DNA of 64,000 bases. It comes from Hyphomicrobium_A sp963817485 (GTDB lineage: Bacteria; Pseudomonadota; Alphaproteobacteria; Rhizobiales; Hyphomicrobiaceae). A program made the translations under genes and the position numbers. Positions within the stretch are counted from its first letter, which is position 1. Each line of letters begins with the position of its first letter. Location: assembly GCA_963817485.1 (NCBI GenBank), contig CAWFOR010000013.1, positions 62,001-126,000 of the forward strand. The letters are read 5' to 3'. This document shows, one piece after another, positions 56,881 to 64,000 of the stretch. The notes below the pieces were generated by a model, which searched no databases, was not told the DNA's origin, and was given only the letters and a program-made list of their open reading frames with translations.

Positions 56881-59005
56881 ATGAACTGGTCGATCGATTT
56901 CGCACCCGTGCTTCCTGCCCCGTTCTTCTGGGCCGCGGGCGCGCTTGCGCTTCTGCTCGTCGGCTATCTGCTGTTCCGCCGCTCGCGCGGGGCGCTCCTG
57001 CGCGCGGGCGCGCTCGCCGCCCTCATTGCCGCGCTCGCCAACCCTACCCTGCGCGAGGAGCAGCGCGAGAGCCTGTCCAACGTCGCGATCGTCGTCATCG
57101 ACGAGAGTGCGAGCCAGACGCTGGGCGACCGCCAGGCGCAGACCGCCGCCGTCAAGGCCGAGCTGGAAGCCAAGCTCAAGAAGATCCCCAACCTCACCGT
57201 CAAATGGGTCGAGGCCTCCAAGCCCGGCGACATGACCTCGCCCGGCACGCACCTCTTCGGCGACCTCAACAAGGCGCTGGCCGACACTCCGCCCGACCGC
57301 CTCGCGGGCGTCATCCTCGTCACCGACGGCGAGGTGCATGATGTGCCAAAGAGCGCAGGCGCGCTCGGTTTTGACGCGCCTGTGCACGCACTCTTGACCG
57401 GCGCCTCCGACGAGTTCGACCGCCGCATCGAGGTGCTGAAGGCGCCGCGCTACGGCATCGTCGGGCAGTCGCGCGATATCGAGGTCGCGGTGCGCGAGGC
57501 CGGCCGTGAGACCGACGCCTCCGAGATCGTATCGCTGAAGGTGCGCCGCGAAGGCCGCGCCGACGAGAAGCTGACGACCACGATCGGCCGCCCGGTCAAG
57601 ATCGACATGCCGTTCCCGCACGCGGGCCAGAACATCCTCGAGGTCGAGCTCGATACCGCGCCGGGCGAGCTCACGCCCGCCAACAATCGCGCCGTCATCG
57701 CCGCCGAAGGCGTGCGCGAGAACCTGCGCGTGCTGCTCGTCTCGGGCGAACCGCATGCGGGCGAGCGCACCTGGCGCAACTTGCTGAAATCGGACGCGGC
57801 CGTCGACCTCGTGCACTTCACGATTTTGCGCCCGCCCGAGAAGCACGACGGCACCCCGATCAACCAGCTCTCGCTCATCGCCTTCCCGACGCGCGAGCTG
57901 TTCTCGGAGAAGATCAACGACTTCGATCTCATCATCTTCGACCGCTACCAGCACCGCGGGCTGTTGCAGCTTCCCTACTACGACAACATCGCGCGCTACG
58001 TGGAGGAGCATGGCGGCGCGCTGCTCGTTGCCGCCGGCGACGACTACGCTGGCAGCCTGAGCCTGTTCCGCACGCCGCTTTCGCCCGTGCTGCCCGCGGT
58101 GCCCACGGGCCGCGTGCTGTCGGAGCCGTTCAAGGCGACGCTGACCAGCGACGGCCGCAAGCATCCCGTGACCCAGGACCTCGCCGGCTCGGGCTCGGAA
58201 AAGACGCCGCCGACCTGGGGCCGCTGGTTCCGCCAGGTCGAGGTGCGGCCCGAGCACGGGCGCACCCTGATGGACGGCGCCGAGAACGAGCCGCTCCTGG
58301 TGCTCGACCACAAGGGCAAAGGCCGCGTCGCGCTGCTGACCTCCGACCAAGCTTGGCTTTGGGCGCGCGGCTACGAGGGCGGCGGCCCGCATAGCGACCT
58401 GTTGCGCCGGCTGTCGCACTGGCTGATGAAGGAGCCGGATCTGGAGGAGGAGCGCCTGCTCGCCTCGGCGAAGGGATTGAAGCTGACGCTCGAGCGCCGC
58501 TCCATGGAGGACAAAGTCGGTCCCGTTACGCTGTCGGGTCCGGGCGGAGAGTCCTCCGAGGTCACATTGGAGCCGGCGGGCTCCGGCATCTGGCGCGCCA
58601 GCGTCGATGTGAAGATCCCCGGGCTCTACAAGGCCCAGACGACAGGCGACGCGGGCGAGCTCACGGCGGTCGCGCACGCCGGCATCGACGACCCCATCGA
58701 GATGAGCGAGGTGACGGCGACCGACAAGAAGCTGCAGCCGATCCTCGATGCGACCGGCGGCGGCGCCTTCTGGACGGGCAGCTCGGCCGCGGCCGTGCGT
58801 GCCAACCCGTCCTCGGTCGATGTGCCCCGCATCTCCATGCTGGCGAACGCCAAGGTGCTGGCAGGCTCCGGCTGGCTCGGCCTCAAGGACCGCGAGGCCT
58901 ATGTCACGCGCGGAGTAAAGCTGACGCCCATGTTCACGGGCTTCACGGCGCTCTCCGCGCTGCTGCTTGCTGATCGCGCTCGCCTGGTGGCGCGAGGGCC
59001 GCTGA
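56881..59005 (+). CDS. VWA/class I amidotransferase-like membrane protein of the MoxR operon (late frameshift)
   Basis: About 707 residues. Two N-terminal helices (about 10-50), then a VWA-like segment (VAIVVIDESASQTLGDRQA, GVILVTDGEVHD), an immunoglobulin-like section, and an amidotransferase-like fold (LRVLLVSGEPHAGERTWRN, DLIIFDRYQHRGLL). Later come LLVLDHKGKGRVALLTSDQ and another beta domain. One extra base near 58968 breaks the end; removing it gives a final helix LIALAWWREGR and TGA at 59003, whereas the unrepaired frame runs to 59076. It matches the last gene of MoxR/DUF58/DUF4159 operons in this order. Biochemical role unknown. Confidence 0.85.
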
Positions 59006-59113
59006 AAGCCGCTATCCACGTCGAGTTGTTGATCCCACGCGGGCGTCCGGTTTGCTCGCTTGCGCGACTCGCCTAGCGTTCCCGCAAACCCTCGGCTTCA
59101 TGGGAGTGCCGGC

Positions 59114-60691
59114 ATGAGCCTGCTCTACCGCATCGTCTACGCCGCCCACGCCAACGGCACGCATCACAAGCTCGCGCTCGACGCGCTGGCCGGCATGCAA
59201 GGCGCCAACGCCGAGCGCTGGCAGAACCTCTTCCTGAAATACGCCAAGCGCTATCTCGAAGGCTCGAAGGCGCCGGACAACACGTTCAAGGATTTCAAGA
59301 ATCACGTCCTGCACGTGCGTGACGACTATTGGGGCGGCGCACCGGAGAAGGCGCAGGAGTGGTACGGCGAGCTGCTTAAGGCGTTGCGCGGGCAAGCCTG
59401 GAGCGATGCCGCCTACGCGGCCGGCGTGCTGAGCCACTACTACACCGATCCGATCCAGCCCTTTCACACAGGTCAGACGGAAGCGGAGAACGCGATCCAC
59501 CGCGCCTGCGAGTGGAGCATCAACCGCTCCTACGACGATCTCGCCAAGCTCGGGCGCGAAAGGTCCGCGCAGATCGAGGTAGCGGTGCCGGCCGGCGAGC
59601 ACTGGCTCAAGGACATGGTTTGCCAGGGCGCGGAGACGTCGAACCGCTATTACGAGAAGCTCATCGCGCACTACGACATCCATCGCGGCGCGGTCGATCC
59701 GCCAGCGGGCCTCGACCAGACGGCGCGCGCGTTTCTCGCCGAGCTGATCACCTACGCCTCGACCGGGTTTGCGCGCATCCTCGAGCGTGCGTTCGCCGAG
59801 AGCGGCGCGACGCCGCCGGAGGTATCGCTGACGGCCGCAGCCTTCCTGGCGACGCTGCAGATGCCGGCGAAGTGGATCGAGAAGAAGCTCACGAACGCCG
59901 AGGACCGCGCGCTCGTGCTCAGTATGTACCACGAGCTGCAGGCGACGGGGCGCGTCGAGGCTACTCTGCCCGAGGACGACCGCACGGTCCGCAACCTCTA
60001 CGAGACGGAGGTCGCCGCTCCGCGCGCCGTGAAGCAGGCCGCCGCACGCGCCGAGCGCCTGGCGAAGTCGGCCCCTGCGAAGAAGGCCGCCATTGCGGCC
60101 CCCGCGCCTGCTGTGGCACCGAAAAGCGCTCCCGCGCAAAGCGCACCGGAACCCGCTCCGCAACAGACGCCCGCACCCGTGCCGCCGGTCGAAACCGCGG
60201 CGGAGCGCAAGCCGATTGCAAGACCTTCCGCCCCACGCGCGCCGGCTGTGAGCGGCTCGGGCGAGCGCCCGTTCCTCAAGGAGTCCGACGATCTCGAGGC
60301 GGCGCCCTCCATCGGCCCGCGCTCGGCGCAATGGTTCGGCGATATCGGCATCTTCACCGTCGGCGACTTCCTCGCCGCCGATCCCGTCAGTACGGCCCAG
60401 GAGCTGAGCGCCCACGACATCGACGCTGAAACGCTCAGCCTGTGGCAGCAGCAGGCGCACCTCGTCATCGACGTGCCGGGTTTGCGCGGCACGCACGCGC
60501 AACTGCTCACAGGGGCCGGTTATCTCGATGCCGCCGCCCTCGCCGCGGCGAACGAAGCCGACCTCTGCGCCGCCGTGCTGCGCTTTGCGGCCTCGGCGCA
60601 AGGGCAGCGCGTCCTGCGCCAGGGCCCGCCGCCGGACGTGGAGAAGATCAGGGGCTGGATCGAGGCTGCATCCGCTCGCGTCGCAGCGTAG
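59114..60691 (+). CDS. Phospholipase-C/S1-P1-nuclease-like domain fused to DUF4332
   Basis: A 525-residue protein from ATG 59114 (GGGAG upstream). The N-terminal 280 residues are helical with many His, Asp and Trp: YAAHANGTHHKLALDAL, HVLHVRDDYWGG, GVLSHYYTDPIQPFHTGQTE and IHRACEWSIN, the layout of zinc phospholipase C / S1-P1 nucleases. No signal peptide is present, which is odd for that family. A Pro/Ala/Lys-rich linker (about 320-390) leads to a C-terminal domain with LEAAPSIGPRSAQWFGDIGI and TVGDFLAADP, a DUF4332 helix-hairpin-helix-like module. It lies 108 bases after the MoxR operon. Activity is inferred. Confidence 0.75.
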   Translation: MSLLYRIVYAAHANGTHHKLALDALAGMQGANAERWQNLFLKYAKRYLEGSKAPDNTFKDFKNHVLHVRDDYWGGAPEKAQEWYGELLKALRGQAWSDAAYAAGVLSHYYTDPIQPFHTGQTEAENAIHRACEWSINRSYDDLAKLGRERSAQIEVAVPAGEHWLKDMVCQGAETSNRYYEKLIAHYDIHRGAVDPPAGLDQTARAFLAELITYASTGFARILERAFAESGATPPEVSLTAAAFLATLQMPAKWIEKKLTNAEDRALVLSMYHELQATGRVEATLPEDDRTVRNLYETEVAAPRAVKQAAARAERLAKSAPAKKAAIAAPAPAVAPKSAPAQSAPEPAPQQTPAPVPPVETAAERKPIARPSAPRAPAVSGSGERPFLKESDDLEAAPSIGPRSAQWFGDIGIFTVGDFLAADPVSTAQELSAHDIDAETLSLWQQQAHLVIDVPGLRGTHAQLLTGAGYLDAAALAAANEADLCAAVLRFAASAQGQRVLRQGPPPDVEKIRGWIEAASARVAA

Positions 60692-60706
60692 TGCGAGCAC
60701 GCCGCG

Positions 60707-61258
60707 TCAGGGCTTGCCGTCGCCGTCGTCGGATTGCTTGCCGGTCGTGCCGCGCTTGCGCGCGTAATAGGCATCGATCCGCTCGACCTCGCCGCGCGTA
60801 CCACGTCGCCTGCCCTGCAAGTGCTCCACCAACAGCCCCGCGGCAAGAAGCGCAGCTGTCAATAGGCCGAGCAGCACGGACGTGCGCACCTCGGAGCGCA
60901 GATCGTCGAGACTGATCGCGCTGATGGCGGGATTGGAGCGGCGGAAGTGCACTTCGACGTTTCGGTCGGCGTCGTCCGCGTTCCATTCGTCATACTGAGC
61001 ATGGGTGATCCGCTGACGGTCGCGTCGCAAGCGGCCGGCGGGATCTCTGAATTCGTACTGGGCAAGATAGCGGTAGTGCTCGGTGAACCAAGCCGGCCGG
61101 TTCCACCGGCGATCGAGCTTCGTCACAACGCCCGGCGCGGTCGCGTTCTCGGTCACGAGCTGCCGGTATTGCAAACCCTTGTAAAGCGCCACCAGCGACA
61201 GCAGCGCCAACACGGTGAAGACAATCGCAAGGGCTATTTTGGTCTTTGTGATCGACAT
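60707..61258 (-). CDS. DUF3592-like small membrane protein
   Basis: A 183-residue protein from ATG 61258, with transmembrane helices at about 7-25 and 115-135 flanking a periplasmic beta domain. That domain has GVVTKLDRRW, HYRYLAQYEFRDPAGRLRR and VEVHFRRSNPAISAI, the pattern of DUF3592 proteins. The C-terminal tail is basic and polar. It is convergent with the phospholipase-like gene. Function unknown. Confidence 0.7.
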   Translation of the reverse strand: MSITKTKIALAIVFTVLALLSLVALYKGLQYRQLVTENATAPGVVTKLDRRWNRPAWFTEHYRYLAQYEFRDPAGRLRRDRQRITHAQYDEWNADDADRNVEVHFRRSNPAISAISLDDLRSEVRTSVLLGLLTAALLAAGLLVEHLQGRRRGTRGEVERIDAYYARKRGTTGKQSDDGDGKP

Positions 61259-61381
61259 GCTGTTGGCCGGCAACGTTTCCTCAAGCCTATCCTAGCGCAA
61301 GTCTCGTGGCACGGTGTTGCCGCACGGCCTCGTTCGGCCCAAGCTCCTGCCAGTGCGAATCATACCATTGGGGGAACAACC

Positions 61382-61765
61382 ATGGACACGTCGCTCTTTC
61401 TCGCCCGTCTCATCGGACCCATGTTGCTCGTCGTCGGCTTGGGCGTGCTCATCAATCGCGAGAACTTCCGCGCCATGGCGAAGGAGCTCATCGCCAGCCG
61501 CGAGCAGATGTTCATTATCGGCCTGCTGACGCTGCTCGGCGGCCTCGCCATCGTCAACACCCACAATGTGTGGAACGGATGGCCGACCATCATCACGGTC
61601 TTTGGCTGGATCTTCGTTATCGGGGGCGCCATGCGCGTACTCTTCCCGGATGTGGTCCGCTCGATCCAGGGCGCGGCGCTTGACCAGCCCATGCTGCCGC
61701 TGATCGGCGGCACCGTGCAGGCGCTCTTCGGCGCCTGGCTGTGCTACGCTGGCTTCATCGCCTGA
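61382..61765 (+). CDS. Small integral membrane protein of unknown function
   Basis: A 127-residue protein from ATG 61382 (GGGGGAAC upstream) with four hydrophobic helices: about 5-23, 43-61, 67-87 and 104-124. Charged loops carry NRENFRAMAKELIASRE and FPDVVRSIQG. I do not know a name for the family. It ends 45 bases before the thiamine riboswitch, which therefore lies downstream of it and controls only thiC. Confidence 0.7.
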   Translation: MDTSLFLARLIGPMLLVVGLGVLINRENFRAMAKELIASREQMFIIGLLTLLGGLAIVNTHNVWNGWPTIITVFGWIFVIGGAMRVLFPDVVRSIQGAALDQPMLPLIGGTVQALFGAWLCYAGFIA

Positions 61766-61809
61766 GCCGCCTGCCCTTGCGTCGGGGGCCGAGCCGGCGC
61801 ACATTGAGG

Positions 61810-61905
61810 CCGTTCCGAGGGGCGCCGGAGGACCGGCTGAGATCGCGGTGGAGTTCCCGCGAGCACCCTTAGGACCTGATCCGGGTCATGCCGGCGAAGG
61901 GACGG
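61810..61905 (+). promoter_or_regulatory. TPP riboswitch (THI element)
   Basis: The conserved cores GGCTGAGAT (near 61836) and ACCCTTAGGACCTGATCCGG with GTCATGCCGGCGAAGGGA (about 61865-61902) are exact matches to the thiamine pyrophosphate aptamer. The outer stem pairs CCGTTCC (61810-61816) with GGGACGG (61899-61905). It lies 65 bases before thiC. When TPP is bound it should block thiC expression, probably by hiding the ribosome site GGAGCGGAGG, since no terminator hairpin with a T-run is visible. Confidence 0.96.
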
Positions 61906-61969
61906 ACGCGCTTTTCCACCCCCATCGCGTCGCCGCGCCGGCTTCCCCGCTGTAGGAGCGGAGGCCGCC

Positions 61970-63897
<1,928 letters not shown>

Positions 63898-63901
<4 letters not shown>

Positions 63902-64000
63902 CTCGGCTTCTTGGACAGCTGCGCGAGGCCGACCGTCTGCCGGTGCCAGTCCTTGATGGCGACCGCCGGAAACCCGCCGACCACGGCGGAAGCATCCACG
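63898..64000 (-). CDS. C-terminal fragment, probably UDP-3-O-acylglucosamine N-acyltransferase (LpxD)
   Basis: Reading in from the window edge, an open frame gives 33 residues ending in TAG at 63898-63900. It contains ASAVVGGFPAVAIKDWHRQT followed by VGLAQLSKKPS. A Gly-x-Pro-Ala-x-x-Ile-x-x-Trp-x-(Arg/Lys)-Gln end is typical for left-handed-helix acyltransferases such as LpxD of lipid A synthesis. The fragment is short, so the call is tentative. Confidence 0.5.

Noticed and set aside
56137..59019. A 960-codon open frame on the minus strand
   Set aside because: Shadow of the DUF4159 and amidotransferase-like genes; no domain, no ribosome site and shadow-type composition.
58970..59076. Extended C-terminus of the amidotransferase-like protein to 59076
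   Set aside because: The residues after the break are Arg/Ala-rich with no conserved feature; the alternative frame gives the expected last membrane helix and a stop at 59003.

Overview
The window is GC-rich, densely packed DNA from an alphaproteobacterium, most likely of the order Hyphomicrobiales (Rhizobiales). The signs are an iscR-iscS-sufB-orf-sufC-sufD-sufS-sufT-sufA operon, a general L-amino-acid (Aap) ABC transporter, a usg gene, a DUF1285 gene next to a MoxR/DUF58/DUF4159 operon, and a TPP riboswitch directly before thiC. This is ordinary chromosome: I see no phage, insertion sequence, CRISPR array, tRNA or rRNA.

Layout. 1-6.0 kb: 5' part of putA (minus, heavily frame-disrupted), panC, an MFS transporter and parE. 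6.1-11.9 kb: an exported PQQ-type sugar dehydrogenase fused to cytochrome c, three small proteins of unknown function, a fatty-acid desaturase and an aquaporin. 12.1-15.1 kb: a DEAD-box RNA helicase, a cytochrome b561 and a DUF924 protein. 15.1-22.9 kb (minus): the SUF iron-sulfur assembly operon behind its Rrf2/IscR regulator. 23.2-32.7 kb: alpha/beta hydrolase, M28 peptidase, anmK, tyrS, a giant AsmA-like protein, a peroxiredoxin and a bactofilin. 32.8-42.2 kb: an SbcCD/YhaNO-like repair ATPase and nuclease pair, an L-2-hydroxyglutarate-oxidase-like flavoprotein, an M48 membrane peptidase and two DUF2147 proteins. 42.2-48.2 kb (minus): a membrane-bound, ferredoxin-containing adenylate cyclase and the aapPJQM transporter. 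48.2-51.8 kb: small exported proteins, a GNAT enzyme, a MarC protein, usg and DUF1285. 52.0-60.7 kb: MoxR ATPase, DUF58, BatA-like/DUF4159 and a VWA/amidotransferase-like membrane protein, followed by a phospholipase-C-like/DUF4332 fusion. 60.7-64 kb: two small membrane proteins, the TPP riboswitch, thiC and the probable end of lpxD.

A property of the whole window matters more than any single gene. About twenty single-base frame disruptions fall inside otherwise perfectly conserved genes, several normally essential (parE, sufB, sufS, panC). Each is repaired by adding or removing one base. The simplest reading is residual indel error in the assembly rather than true gene decay. I therefore give merged gene spans and list the approximate break points.

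The most biologically interesting items are the cyclase that joins a possible heme-b quinone-sensing membrane anchor, a [2Fe-2S] domain and a class III cyclase domain; the MoxR/DUF58/DUF4159 operon with the phospholipase-like/DUF4332 gene behind it; and the dehydrogenase-cytochrome c fusion.
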